From: Corynebacterium glyciniphilum AJ 3170 | GTDB lineage: Bacteria > Actinomycetota > Actinomycetes > Mycobacteriales > Mycobacteriaceae | Direction: 5' to 3' | Length of the DNA: 64,000 nt | Assembly (NCBI RefSeq): GCF_007673095.1 | Contig: NZ_VDYZ01000005.1 | Span: 1-64,000, forward strand | Notes under the pieces: model-generated | Told to the model about the DNA's origin: nothing | Database searches by the model: none | The model's input: only the letters and a program-made list of their open reading frames with translations | Position numbers and translations under genes: made by a program | In this document: positions 34,113-42,259 of the stretch, one piece after another | Position numbering within the stretch: the stretch's first letter is position 1 | Layout of the letters: every line of letters starts with the position of its first letter

Positions 34113-35258
34113 ATGTTTGCACCACGTACTGAGGAGCAGGACCAGTTCCAGGCAGTGGTCCGGGACTTCTTCGCCACCGTCTCCTCGGAGACCCTGGTCC
34201 GCCAGGCCATGGACTCTGACACCGGCTACGATCCCCAGGTGTGGGACCGGATGGCCCGCGAACTCCAGCTGCAGGGGATCGCCGTTCCCGAGGAGTTCGG
34301 TGGGCAGGGCTTCGGCTGGACCGAACTCGGCATCGTGCTGGAGGAAGCCGGGGCGGCACTACTGTGCGCCCCCTACTTCGCCACCACTGTCCTTGCCGGG
34401 ATGACGGTCCTGGAGTCCGGGGATACTGCCGCACAGCAGGAGATCCTGCCGGGCATCGCCGACGGTTCCCTGATCGGCACGCTGGCGTTTCCCGGGGAGA
34501 ACCGCCGGTGGGACGAATCCGGTGTCACGGTTACCGCACAGAAGTCCGGCGACGACTGGACCGTGTCGGGCACCTGTCCGGGGGTCATCGACGGGCAGAA
34601 CGCCGGGGTGTTCATCGTCCCCGCCCGCACCGGTCACGAGTCCGGGGACGGCATCTCGCTGTTCATTGTGCGCGTCGGTGACGGTGTCACGACGCAGGGG
34701 CTCTCCACCCTTGACCCCACACGCCGGGTGGCCCATCTGCGCTTCGACCATGCACCGGCTACTCCGTTGGGAGACGACGAGGGGTGGGACCAGGTGTCCC
34801 GGATACTGGACCTCGCGTCGGTGGGATTGGCGGCCGAGCAGGTCGGCGTCGCCCGCCGGGCACTGGAGGACGCCGTGGCGTACATGAAGGAAAGGGTGCA
34901 GTTCGGTCAGGCGATCGGGGAGTTCCAGGCGCTGAAGCACATGGCGGCGGACGTGTTGGTCGACGTCGAATCCGCGGCGTCGGCGTCCCGCTACGCGCTG
35001 TGGGCCGCGCAGGACGCGCCGGAGGAGCTGCCGGCGTCCGCCTCCCTGGCCGCCGGCATCTGCACTGATGTAGCGGTGACGGCGACCCACCAGAACATCC
35101 AGTTCCACGGCGGGATGGGTTTCACCTGGGAAGCGAGCCCGCACCTGTATCTCAAGCGGGCACGGGCCGACCAGGTGTTGTTCGGCGACGCCCAGTTCCA
35201 CCGGGCGAACCTCGCCCGGCGCATCGGCGCGGGCTCAACTCCGGAAGCGGTCCGTTAG
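34113..35258 (+). CDS. Acyl-CoA dehydrogenase, subunit 2 of a pair
   Basis: Acyl-CoA dehydrogenase-fold protein, 381 residues, with IAVPEEFGGQGFGWTELGIV near the N-terminus. It also has the FAD-contact segment YMKERVQFGQAIGEFQALKH and the C-terminal IQFHGGMGFTWEASPHLYLKRA. The tail is the type seen in the non-catalytic or FAD-binding partner of heteromeric dehydrogenases (FadE27-like). Its 3' end overlaps the convergent LysR gene by 24 bp. It is last in the operon begun by the CoA-transferase gene. Confidence 0.87.
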   Translation: MFAPRTEEQDQFQAVVRDFFATVSSETLVRQAMDSDTGYDPQVWDRMARELQLQGIAVPEEFGGQGFGWTELGIVLEEAGAALLCAPYFATTVLAGMTVLESGDTAAQQEILPGIADGSLIGTLAFPGENRRWDESGVTVTAQKSGDDWTVSGTCPGVIDGQNAGVFIVPARTGHESGDGISLFIVRVGDGVTTQGLSTLDPTRRVAHLRFDHAPATPLGDDEGWDQVSRILDLASVGLAAEQVGVARRALEDAVAYMKERVQFGQAIGEFQALKHMAADVLVDVESAASASRYALWAAQDAPEELPASASLAAGICTDVAVTATHQNIQFHGGMGFTWEASPHLYLKRARADQVLFGDAQFHRANLARRIGAGSTPEAVR

Positions 35259-36137
35259 TGCGGCAACCACGCGGTCGATGTCCTCGCGCCGGGCGGTTGC
35301 CCCGGAACGCCAGACCACACCGAGCTCGAAGCATGGTTGTTCGTCTGCGACGGGCAGCAGCACTACCTTGCTGTCGGCGCCGCGCACGTGGCCCAGCGAG
35401 TGTCCCCGCGCCCCGATACTGACCTCGTGCGTCCGGGGCAGGCGGGACGTGAGCACGGCGTAGTCGCTGAAACCGACTTCGGTGATGTCGGTGACCCCGG
35501 CCCGGTTGAACCATTCGCGCACGTTGTCTCCGGACGCCGGCTGCATCTGCGAGAAGGGGAGTGTCACGACCTTCCGCTCGCGGAGCGCTGCCAGCGGGAC
35601 CGGTCCGGTTTCTGCCACGGTGATGAGGGGGTCATCGGCGGCGACCATCAGGTCAAAGGTGTAGCGACCGATAACCAGTGAGCTGATGTCGGGCAGGTTG
35701 ACGGGTAAATGCACCAGTGCCATGTCGATCTCGCCGAACTGGAGTTTCTCCAGCAGTTCCACCGACACCCCGGACGCTGCGTCCTCGGGCGTGATGCCCG
35801 ACAGTCCGACAGCGGTACGGAAGGCATCGGCATAGGAGTCCGGGACCCAGGGGGTCACACCGTAGCGCAACGTCCGTTCGATACCGGCGGCTTTGTCCTC
35901 GAAGACCTGGGACAGCTGCAGGATGCTCACCGCGGTTCCCAGCAACGTCCGTCCGTGTTCGGTGAGCTGCATGTCATGGTGCGCGCGGTGGAACAGGGGG
36001 CCGGTGCGGTGCTCAAGGGTACGTAGCGTGCGACTGACGGGGGAGGACGTGAGCCCCAGGTTCTCCGCTGCCCGGGCGACGTTGCGGGTGCGGGACACCT
36101 CCACGAACACCTCGAGCTGGTGAAGGTCGATGTTCAT
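35235..36137 (-). CDS. LysR-family transcriptional regulator
   Basis: 300-residue LysR-type regulator. The helix-turn-helix, FVEVSRTRNVARAAENLGLTS with SPVSRTLRTLEHRTGPLFHR, lies in residues 10-50, followed by the co-inducer domain (LRYGVTPWVPDSYADAF, ALVHLPVNLPDI). It is encoded convergently to the acyl-CoA operon with a 24-bp overlap of coding ends. No divergent target promoter is nearby, so the regulatory target is uncertain; the neighbouring acyl-CoA operon is the first candidate. Confidence 0.87.
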   Translation of the reverse strand: MNIDLHQLEVFVEVSRTRNVARAAENLGLTSSPVSRTLRTLEHRTGPLFHRAHHDMQLTEHGRTLLGTAVSILQLSQVFEDKAAGIERTLRYGVTPWVPDSYADAFRTAVGLSGITPEDAASGVSVELLEKLQFGEIDMALVHLPVNLPDISSLVIGRYTFDLMVAADDPLITVAETGPVPLAALRERKVVTLPFSQMQPASGDNVREWFNRAGVTDITEVGFSDYAVLTSRLPRTHEVSIGARGHSLGHVRGADSKVVLLPVADEQPCFELGVVWRSGATARREDIDRVVAALTDRFRS

Positions 36138-36289
36138 CGGTGGATGGTGTCCTCCGCGTCGGTGGGGTCGGTGGAACAGGATGAGCGTTGTTGGTCAGCG
36201 TAGTCGTGTGCGTCATAGGGCCGAGTACTACCTCTAGGGACCACGTAGCTTTGGACGTTCCCCAGATTTATTCTCGATCGACGGTGGGA

Positions 36290-36982
36290 CTAGCGCAGGA
36301 GTTCGCGTCCCAAGGCATCAGCAGCTGCAACCACTGTGGTCGCGAGATGTGCTTCATCGGCGGCCTCGAACACGGAGATGCCCACGCTGAGTAGTCCGGG
36401 TTCGTTCCGATAGGGAACCGGGGCGGATATGCCCGTCACCGACGGGGTGACTTCTCCTTTCGTCACCGCATAGCCGCGTTCACGCACTGTGTCGACCTCG
36501 TCTCGTTCACCAGGCTGCTTCTCCCGCATTGACATGATGGCCAATCCGGCCGAACCACGGTCGATCGGGTCGACCTGCCCTTCGCGGAAGCCGACGTGAA
36601 TACGGGAGTGTCGCGGAGGAATGACAATGAGCGCCCGGACAGTGTCCTCTGTCTCTTGGACCGCCAGGTGCGTAGTGACCTGGAGTTCTTCCGCCAAGTC
36701 CTCGAGGATCGGTCGTGCGGTACCACGGAGGTCCTGCTGTACCCGGTTGGCCAGGGCGACCAGCCCGTTGCCGAGCACGATCCTCTTCTCCTGTGTTCGT
36801 CGACAGAAACCGTGATGCTCCAGCGTTCTCACCAATCTGTCGGTGACAGTGCGGTGCAGACTGAGTCGCTCGGACAGTTCAGTCGTGGTCAGCCCATTCG
36901 GGGAGTCTCCCAGAACTTCGAGGAGCTGAAGCCCGTTGTCCAGGGTCTTTGAACCTCGTTTGAGGGGGTCATTGTCGGTCAT
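36290..36982 (-). CDS. IclR-family transcriptional regulator
   Basis: 230 residues from the ATG at 36982, which follows GAAGGAG; an ATG 18 bp upstream is less well placed. It has an N-terminal winged helix (TLDNGLQLLEVLGDSPNGLT, then TELSERLSLHRTVTDRLVRTL) and a C-terminal IclR ligand domain (LAEELQVTTHLAVQE, GSAGLAIMS, GYAVTKGEVTPSVTGISAPV). It is divergent from the NTF2/SDR/flavoprotein/MHS operon, and two perfect palindromes lie in the shared 185-bp gap. It probably responds to the substrate or an intermediate of that operon. Confidence 0.9.
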   Translation of the reverse strand: MTDNDPLKRGSKTLDNGLQLLEVLGDSPNGLTTTELSERLSLHRTVTDRLVRTLEHHGFCRRTQEKRIVLGNGLVALANRVQQDLRGTARPILEDLAEELQVTTHLAVQETEDTVRALIVIPPRHSRIHVGFREGQVDPIDRGSAGLAIMSMREKQPGERDEVDTVRERGYAVTKGEVTPSVTGISAPVPYRNEPGLLSVGISVFEAADEAHLATTVVAAADALGRELLR

Positions 36983-37031
36983 GGAGTCTCCTTCGTGCAC
37001 GTCACTGTCCCATAAATCTTGTCATGGAAAT

Positions 37032-37052
37032 ATTACATTCGACAAATGTAAT
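37032..37052. promoter_or_regulatory. Candidate IclR operator
   Basis: Perfect inverted repeat ATTACATT-CGACA-AATGTAAT, 8-bp arms and 5-bp spacer, 50 bp upstream of the IclR start and 116 bp upstream of the NTF2-like gene. Length and symmetry suit an IclR dimer-of-dimers site with autorepression. Confidence 0.55.
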
Positions 37053-37073
37053 GTAGATCACTTAGTGTTGTTG

Positions 37074-37098
37074 ATATTCGCACGCTGCGTGCGAATAT
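37074..37098. promoter_or_regulatory. Second long palindrome in the IclR divergent region
   Basis: Perfect 25-bp palindrome with arms ATATTCGCACG / CGTGCGAATAT and a 3-bp centre, lying 70 bp before the NTF2-like gene start and 22 bp from the first palindrome. Its arm sequence differs from that one, so either a second regulator acts here or it is an attenuator-type hairpin in the leader. Confidence 0.5.
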
Positions 37099-37167
37099 AG
37101 CACGAAATGTCGTATCTGATACGGCTACCGAGCCGATCGACAATCTGGATTTCTGGAAGGAGCACGG

Positions 37168-37632
37168 GTGATTGACACGATCGACAGGATGTTTTCCAAG
37201 GTCGGGCAGCTCTACGGCAGACAGAGTTTTGCCATCGACGAGGGCGATGCCTCGGCATGGGCCAGTACTTTTGCGCCGGACGGCCTCTTTGTCTCGCCTA
37301 GTTATCCCGACCCCGTGAGTGGGCGGGAGGCACTTGAGACCTTCGCTCGTCGGATATATACGGATTCACGAGCGGCGGGGCCCCTTCAACGCCACGTCGT
37401 CACCAACCCGATGGTGTTCCGGAAGGACGACGGGAGGTGGTGCGCCAGAGCGTATCTGAGCATCGTTGCCACGGGTCCTGACGGGATACCCACCATCGTC
37501 AGGATCACGACGGTGGAAGACGAACTCCGCGTAGTCGGGGAACAGGTCGATATTGCGAGACGGACAGTACGTGTCGATGCCGGCACAACGGCGGGACGCG
37601 GGGACAGCAACGACAGGAATCGCAAACAATGA
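37168..37632 (+). CDS. SnoaL/NTF2-like fold protein
   Basis: 154 residues with a GTG start after GAAGGAGC. The fold signature is an N-terminal helix pair (VGQLYGRQSFAIDEGDASAWASTFAPDG) followed by strands with FVSPSYPDPVSGREALETFA and QRHVVTNPMVF, typical of the SnoaL-like/aromatic-dioxygenase-beta superfamily. Such proteins are cyclases, dehydratases, isomerases or small subunits. It is first in a five-gene operon with two SDRs and a KstD-like flavoprotein, so a role as ketone isomerase or dehydratase is possible but not evident from residues. Confidence 0.72.
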   Translation: MIDTIDRMFSKVGQLYGRQSFAIDEGDASAWASTFAPDGLFVSPSYPDPVSGREALETFARRIYTDSRAAGPLQRHVVTNPMVFRKDDGRWCARAYLSIVATGPDGIPTIVRITTVEDELRVVGEQVDIARRTVRVDAGTTAGRGDSNDRNRKQ

Positions 37633-37640
37633 GGAGTGGC

Positions 37641-38468
37641 ATGGATACCTACGGAGAATTCGGGATACCCACGGCAACACAGTCGGCGCCCGCGACGGTC
37701 GACTATCCCGAGATGAAGGGCAAAATCGCGGTCGTGACAGGTGGGGCCCGGGGCATGGGGGCGGTGTTTGTTCGTCGTCTGGTCGCTCAAGGGGTGAACG
37801 TATTCGCAGCTGATCTCAACCGGGATCAGTTGGCCGAGACGATCGACACGATTAACGCAGAAGCCTCTGAAGTGGGGCTTTCCGCCAGGGCTGTTGCTCA
37901 TCCGGTGGACGTGACAGTCAGGGAACAGCTCGATGACCTGGCGGATGCAGCGGTGTCCTCGTTCGGTGGCCTTGACTACTGGGTGAATAACGCGGGTATT
38001 TTTCCTTTCGCAGAGTTGGAGAATGTTGATGATGAGCAGATCTCCGCGGTCCTGGACGTCAACGTCAAAGGAGTGTTGTTCGGGGCACAGGCGGCAGCCC
38101 GCCACATGGGGAAGGGCGCGGCGATCGTGAATATGTCCTCGGTCTCTGCACTCCGTGTGCGTCGCGGCAGGAGTGCATACTGCACGTCCAAGGCAGCGGT
38201 CGCGCACCTCACCGAGTCGATGGCGGTTGAACTAGGGGATAAAGGGATCCGGGTCAACTCGATTGCTCCGGGGTATATCGACACGGCTATGACCCTGTGG
38301 GTGAGGGAGGACCCCGAGGCATTGGCTAATGCGCTCACCAGTGTTCCTTTGCACCGCCTCGGATCGGCGGAGGAAGTCGCCAGCCCGTTGCTGTTCCTGC
38401 TGTCTGACAGTGCCCGGTACATCACGGGGCACTCGATCGCCGTGGATGGAGGGTCCCGCCATGTCTGA
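37641..38468 (+). CDS. Short-chain dehydrogenase/reductase
   Basis: 275-residue classical SDR. The cofactor motif is VTGGARGMGAVF, with an acidic ADLNRDQ end to the second strand favouring NAD+. The NNAG motif reads WVNNAGIFPF, the catalytic Ser lies in NMSSVSALR and Tyr/Lys in SAYCTSKAA; it ends GHSIAVDGGSRHV. The start at 37641 follows GAGGAG, 8 bp after the NTF2-like stop; a start 12 bp earlier is in frame but too close to the ribosome-binding site. It probably oxidises a cyclic secondary alcohol to the ketone in this operon. Confidence 0.88.
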   Translation: MDTYGEFGIPTATQSAPATVDYPEMKGKIAVVTGGARGMGAVFVRRLVAQGVNVFAADLNRDQLAETIDTINAEASEVGLSARAVAHPVDVTVREQLDDLADAAVSSFGGLDYWVNNAGIFPFAELENVDDEQISAVLDVNVKGVLFGAQAAARHMGKGAAIVNMSSVSALRVRRGRSAYCTSKAAVAHLTESMAVELGDKGIRVNSIAPGYIDTAMTLWVREDPEALANALTSVPLHRLGSAEEVASPLLFLLSDSARYITGHSIAVDGGSRHV

Positions 38469-39243
38469 CGACGCGACAACAGTACGCACAGTGCTCGTCA
38501 CCGGGGCCGCCAACGGTATGGGTGCCCATCATGCTGAGCGCCTCGCCGCCGACGGATGGCACGTTTGTGCCGCGGACATCACAGACACAGCGGAGGTCGT
38601 CGACTCCATCACCGGGTCCGGCGGCCGGGCGAGCGGGTACGAACTTGACGTGGGCTCCCCCGGGGCATGGCGCTCGGTAATTGACGCCATACGTAGTGAC
38701 CTGGGCAGGCTGGACGGATTGGTGAACAACGCCGGTATCAGCCGCAGGCTCAGTTTCCTCGATACCCCGGACGATATCTGGGAGCAGACACTGCGTGTCA
38801 ACCTGGCCGGACCTTTTTACGGGATGAAAGCAGCGCATGACCTGTTGTCGGAGACCGGCGGTGGATCAATTGTTAACGTGTCGTCCATCGCGGGTCTGGT
38901 CGGTTACTTCTCTCCGGCGTACGCGGCTAGCAAATGGGGTTTGAGAGGCCTGTCGAAGTCTGCGGCCGGCGAATTCGCCGCGGGGGGAATCAGGGTGAAC
39001 TCGATCCACCCGGGTCTGGTCGGCACACAGTTGTTGGCAGACTCAGGGGCCTTTGTCGACGCGTCACTCGGCAGTGTGCCCTGGGGGCGGATGGCCACTC
39101 TGGACGAGGTCAGTGACGTGGTCGCATACCTGTTGTCGGGGTCGTCCGGCTACATCACCGGTGCGGAGATCGCCATTGACGGTGGTCTGACATCCAATGG
39201 CCTGTACCACCGGATCACCAATGAATCAGGAGGGACGTTCTGA
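38461..39243 (+). CDS. Short-chain dehydrogenase/reductase
   Basis: 260-residue SDR overlapping the previous SDR gene by 8 bp. Cofactor motif VTGAANGMGAHH, ADITD after strand two (NAD+ preference), LVNNAGISRR, catalytic Ser in NVSSIAGLVG and Tyr/Lys in SPAYAASKWG, and the usual end GAEIAIDGGLTS. It is distinct enough from its neighbour to act on another step or stereoisomer. The stop and the next start share one base (TGATG). Confidence 0.88.
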   Translation: MSDDATTVRTVLVTGAANGMGAHHAERLAADGWHVCAADITDTAEVVDSITGSGGRASGYELDVGSPGAWRSVIDAIRSDLGRLDGLVNNAGISRRLSFLDTPDDIWEQTLRVNLAGPFYGMKAAHDLLSETGGGSIVNVSSIAGLVGYFSPAYAASKWGLRGLSKSAAGEFAAGGIRVNSIHPGLVGTQLLADSGAFVDASLGSVPWGRMATLDEVSDVVAYLLSGSSGYITGAEIAIDGGLTSNGLYHRITNESGGTF

Positions 39244-40706
39244 TGGATGATCAGACATGGGATGTCATCATCATCGGCGGAGGTGGTGCAGGGTTGTCCG
39301 CAGCGGTTTCCGCGACCGAACGAGGTGCATCAGTCCTCCTTTTTGAAGCGGAGGAGACTCTCGGAGGGTCAACGCAGCTCTCGGCAGGTCTATTTACCGC
39401 CGCCGGTACAAGTGTGCAGGCTGAGCTCGGCGTGGAGGATTCACCGGAGAAGTTATTTCAGCACTATATGGACCTTAACCGGTGGTTGCTCAAACCGGGG
39501 TTGATCCGAGCTTTTTGCGAGAGTGCAGGCCCGGCGCTGGAGTGGCTCATCTCTCTCGGTGTCGAGGTCCCGGCCCACGAATCCACCAATGCCCACATGC
39601 CCGGGCTGTGCCAGGCGGGCGTCGAGGACCTGTGGCGGGGACATGTGCCGAAGGGCCAGGGATACGGCCTGGTCCAGGTGCTGGAACGGGCTGCGCGCTC
39701 GGCCGGGGTGGACATCGTGTTGAACACCCGCGTTCAGTCGCTGCTCTCTGACCCTCACGGCGTTAGAGGCGTGGTGGTCGATGACGAGGAAATCCACTGC
39801 TCTGCGGTTGTCATCGCCAGCGGAGGGTTTGCCCGTGATCGGGGTCTACTCGAAAAATACTATCCCTACGCCTTGCGATCTGCAGAGTCACTGTTCGTGG
39901 CCGCTGGTCCGGGAAGCCGGGGTGACCATCTGTCTTTCGGTGAGCAGGTCGGTGCTGCGGTAGCGGGCGAGGGCTACGGGCTGATGCTCCCCACGGCCTA
40001 TTTCCAGTCCCGGCACCATTGGGAGGCGGGATTCCCGCCTCGTTCACGGATCCACGTCAACAGTGCGGGGAGACGGTTCATGAACGAGGACGCCTCATAC
40101 GCTGTGTCACCAGGGCTCATCGACCGTCAGGGTGGTTCAACCTGGATGATATTCGACGAGACGGCGAGAGAATCACTGCCGGGCGGGTACGTCGACTGGA
40201 ACGCCGACAACATCCTGGCAGAGGTTGCAGCAGGTCGCCTGCTGTGCGCCGACAGTCTCGCCGAACTAGCCGAGAAGATGACCGTCCCGGCCGAAGCACT
40301 GGAATACACGGTCGCAGCCTGGAATGAGGAGCTTCCTGCCGGCGAGGACCCTGTCTTTCTGCGGACCGATTCTCTGGCTGCCAAAGGCGCGTCGGAGCCG
40401 ATCGCTCCCCTAGACACCCCTCCGTACTATGCCGCGAGGTATCTCCCGGCGGAACTGGTGTGCACGCACGCGGCCCCGGAGATCGATGCACGAGCCAGAG
40501 TGATCGACCGCTACGGGCGGCCCGTCCCCGGACTCTTCGCTGCCGGGGAAGCCGGTGGAGGGGTCCTCGGGTCGACGTATGTCGGCGGGGGGAACGCCGT
40601 AGCCAACGCGATCACTATGGGACGGACCGCAGGACACAGTGCCGCCGAGCACCGGGGATCCGGCCGCGGAGCATCTACTGAGTCACTCACTGAGGAGACG
40701 ACATGA
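39243..40706 (+). CDS. FAD-dependent oxidoreductase, fumarate reductase/KstD-like
   Basis: 487-residue flavoprotein of the fumarate reductase/3-ketosteroid delta1-dehydrogenase superfamily. It has an FAD-binding GxGxxG near residue 12 (IIIGGGGAGLSAAVSA) and GGSTQLSAG in the place where KstD-like enzymes hold the FAD ribityl chain. A middle stretch reads RIHVNSAGRRFMNED, and the C-terminal FAD motif is GLFAAGEAGGGVLG with STYVGGGNAVANAITMGR. Reactions in this family introduce or remove a C=C bond next to a ketone. It overlaps both neighbours by 1-4 bp, so it belongs to the same pathway as the SDRs and the MHS transporter. Confidence 0.85.
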   Translation: MDDQTWDVIIIGGGGAGLSAAVSATERGASVLLFEAEETLGGSTQLSAGLFTAAGTSVQAELGVEDSPEKLFQHYMDLNRWLLKPGLIRAFCESAGPALEWLISLGVEVPAHESTNAHMPGLCQAGVEDLWRGHVPKGQGYGLVQVLERAARSAGVDIVLNTRVQSLLSDPHGVRGVVVDDEEIHCSAVVIASGGFARDRGLLEKYYPYALRSAESLFVAAGPGSRGDHLSFGEQVGAAVAGEGYGLMLPTAYFQSRHHWEAGFPPRSRIHVNSAGRRFMNEDASYAVSPGLIDRQGGSTWMIFDETARESLPGGYVDWNADNILAEVAAGRLLCADSLAELAEKMTVPAEALEYTVAAWNEELPAGEDPVFLRTDSLAAKGASEPIAPLDTPPYYAARYLPAELVCTHAAPEIDARARVIDRYGRPVPGLFAAGEAGGGVLGSTYVGGGNAVANAITMGRTAGHSAAEHRGSGRGASTESLTEETT

Positions 40707-42049
40707 CTCTCAACAACAACGAAACCGTTCATGGCCCCCGGGGCGCGGATCCCGGACGGGCGCACCATGCCCCTGCACCGACTCAGTCCACAGCGAAAGT
40801 AGTTCGCGGTGCGATTGTCGGCACCGTCCTGGAGTACTACGACTTCGGAATCTACGGCTACATGGCAACGGCGATCGCCGCCCTGTTTTTCGTGTCCCAC
40901 GATGACACCGCGGCGCTGCTGGGCACCTTTGCCGCCTTCGCGGTGGCCTTCTTCCTCCGGGTGCCGGGTGGAATCTACTTCGGCCATATCGGAGACAAAT
41001 ACGGACGGAAGAAGGCGCTGACGTGGACTATCTTCCTGATGGTGATCGCCACCTTCGTCATGGGGCTGATTCCAACCTACGTCACCATCGGTGTGTGGGC
41101 CACGATCATCCTGGTCCTCTGCCGGTGCCTCCAGGGCTTTGCTGCCGGGGGTGAGTTAGGCGGTGCGAACGCCTTTGTCTCTGAACAGGCACCACCCAAG
41201 CACCGAGCTCTGCAGACATCGTTGGTCAATTCCGGAACGTATTTGGGATCGTTGCTGGCCTCGCTCGTCGCACTGGCCGTGAACTCGATGTTCGATCCGG
41301 AAACCGTGCTCTCGTGGGCCTGGCGTATTCCGTTCTTGTTGAGTGTGGTTATGGGCGTCATAGGTATCTGGATCCGGAATCATCTTGATGAGACCCCACA
41401 GTTCAAGGAACTGAAGAAGGAGGGGGAGACAGAGGCGATCCCGATCGCCAAACTGCTGTCCACCTCATGGCGAGAAGTCATCGTCATCATCTTCCTCGGA
41501 GCGGTCATTACCGGCGGGTACTACATCGCTTCGGTTTATGCCGCGACCTATCTGCAGACAGCTGGCGGTCATTCACCGACGGTCGCGTTCCTCTCGACAT
41601 CGGTGGCGCTCATCGCCGGGGTGGCCACCTTACCGATATCGGGCTATCTCGGGGATCGGTACGGGCGTAAGCCGATCCTGTTCACCGGGACCATCGCGGC
41701 GGTCCTGCTCGGGTTCCCCTGCTTCATCTTAATGTCCAACGGGAGCGTGTGGCAGGCATTCCTGGGGCAGATGGTGCTGTTCATCGCTGTGTCGGTCGTG
41801 AACGGCTGTTCCTATGTGACCTACGTGGAGATGCTCCGGGCATCGGTACGCTACAGCGGCCTTGCCTTGGGCAACAATGTCAGCAACACCCTCCTCGGTG
41901 GGACGGCGCCATTCATCGCGACATGGTTGATCGATGTCAGTGGGAGCACCCTGGCGCCCGCGGCCTATTTCGTCTTCACGGCGCTCCTGAGCCTGGGAGC
42001 TGTCTTCTTCGTGAAGGAAAGCCGAGGGATCGTTCTGCGAGCTGACTGA
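40703..42049 (+). CDS. MFS transporter, metabolite:H+ symporter (MHS) family
   Basis: 448-residue membrane protein with 12 hydrophobic segments. The MHS hallmarks are GTVLEYYDFGIYGYMA in the first segment, FGHIGDKYGRKKALTWT in loop 2-3, and LQGFAAGGELGGANAFVSEQAP in the fourth helix. The family (ShiA, KgtP, ProP) imports organic acids and zwitterions with protons. The ATG overlaps the flavoprotein stop (ATGA). As the last gene of the operon it likely brings in the substrate. Confidence 0.9.
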   Translation: MTLNNNETVHGPRGADPGRAHHAPAPTQSTAKVVRGAIVGTVLEYYDFGIYGYMATAIAALFFVSHDDTAALLGTFAAFAVAFFLRVPGGIYFGHIGDKYGRKKALTWTIFLMVIATFVMGLIPTYVTIGVWATIILVLCRCLQGFAAGGELGGANAFVSEQAPPKHRALQTSLVNSGTYLGSLLASLVALAVNSMFDPETVLSWAWRIPFLLSVVMGVIGIWIRNHLDETPQFKELKKEGETEAIPIAKLLSTSWREVIVIIFLGAVITGGYYIASVYAATYLQTAGGHSPTVAFLSTSVALIAGVATLPISGYLGDRYGRKPILFTGTIAAVLLGFPCFILMSNGSVWQAFLGQMVLFIAVSVVNGCSYVTYVEMLRASVRYSGLALGNNVSNTLLGGTAPFIATWLIDVSGSTLAPAAYFVFTALLSLGAVFFVKESRGIVLRAD

Positions 42050-42066
42050 TCAGTGAAAAGTGATCA

Positions 42067-42090
42067 ACACAAGTATCATATTTCTTGTGT
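42067..42090. promoter_or_regulatory. Interrupted inverted repeat, ACACAAG-N10-CTTGTGT
   Basis: Perfect 7-bp arms with a 10-bp A/T-rich spacer, 18 bp after the MHS transporter gene. It could be a weak terminator of that operon or a regulator site; the 10-bp spacing is shared with two other repeats near the MarR genes. Confidence 0.4.
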
Positions 42091-42143
42091 CATAGCGCAG
42101 TAATGCGGGGGGATATGGGCTTACAAGCTGCTCGATCCTGGAA

Positions 42144-42188
42144 AATATAGTACAGATGTTGACTATATTGTGTGATCTGGATTACCCT
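42144..42188 (+). promoter_or_regulatory. Candidate P450 promoter with overlapping operator
   Basis: The perfect repeat AATATAGT-N10-ACTATATT (42144-42169) overlaps a TTGACT -35 at 42159-42164. With an 18-bp spacer a weak TACCCT -10 follows at 42183-42188. The P450 start lies 71 bp further on. A repressor bound to the repeat would block the -35, which fits a MarR-type regulator encoded by the gene just after the P450. Confidence 0.45.
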
Positions 42189-42259
42189 TACTCTTACCTC
42201 GTGAAGACCCGGCTAGAGGCGTCGGTGCCCCGGGGTAACGATGAGAGGAGATCCGCGTC

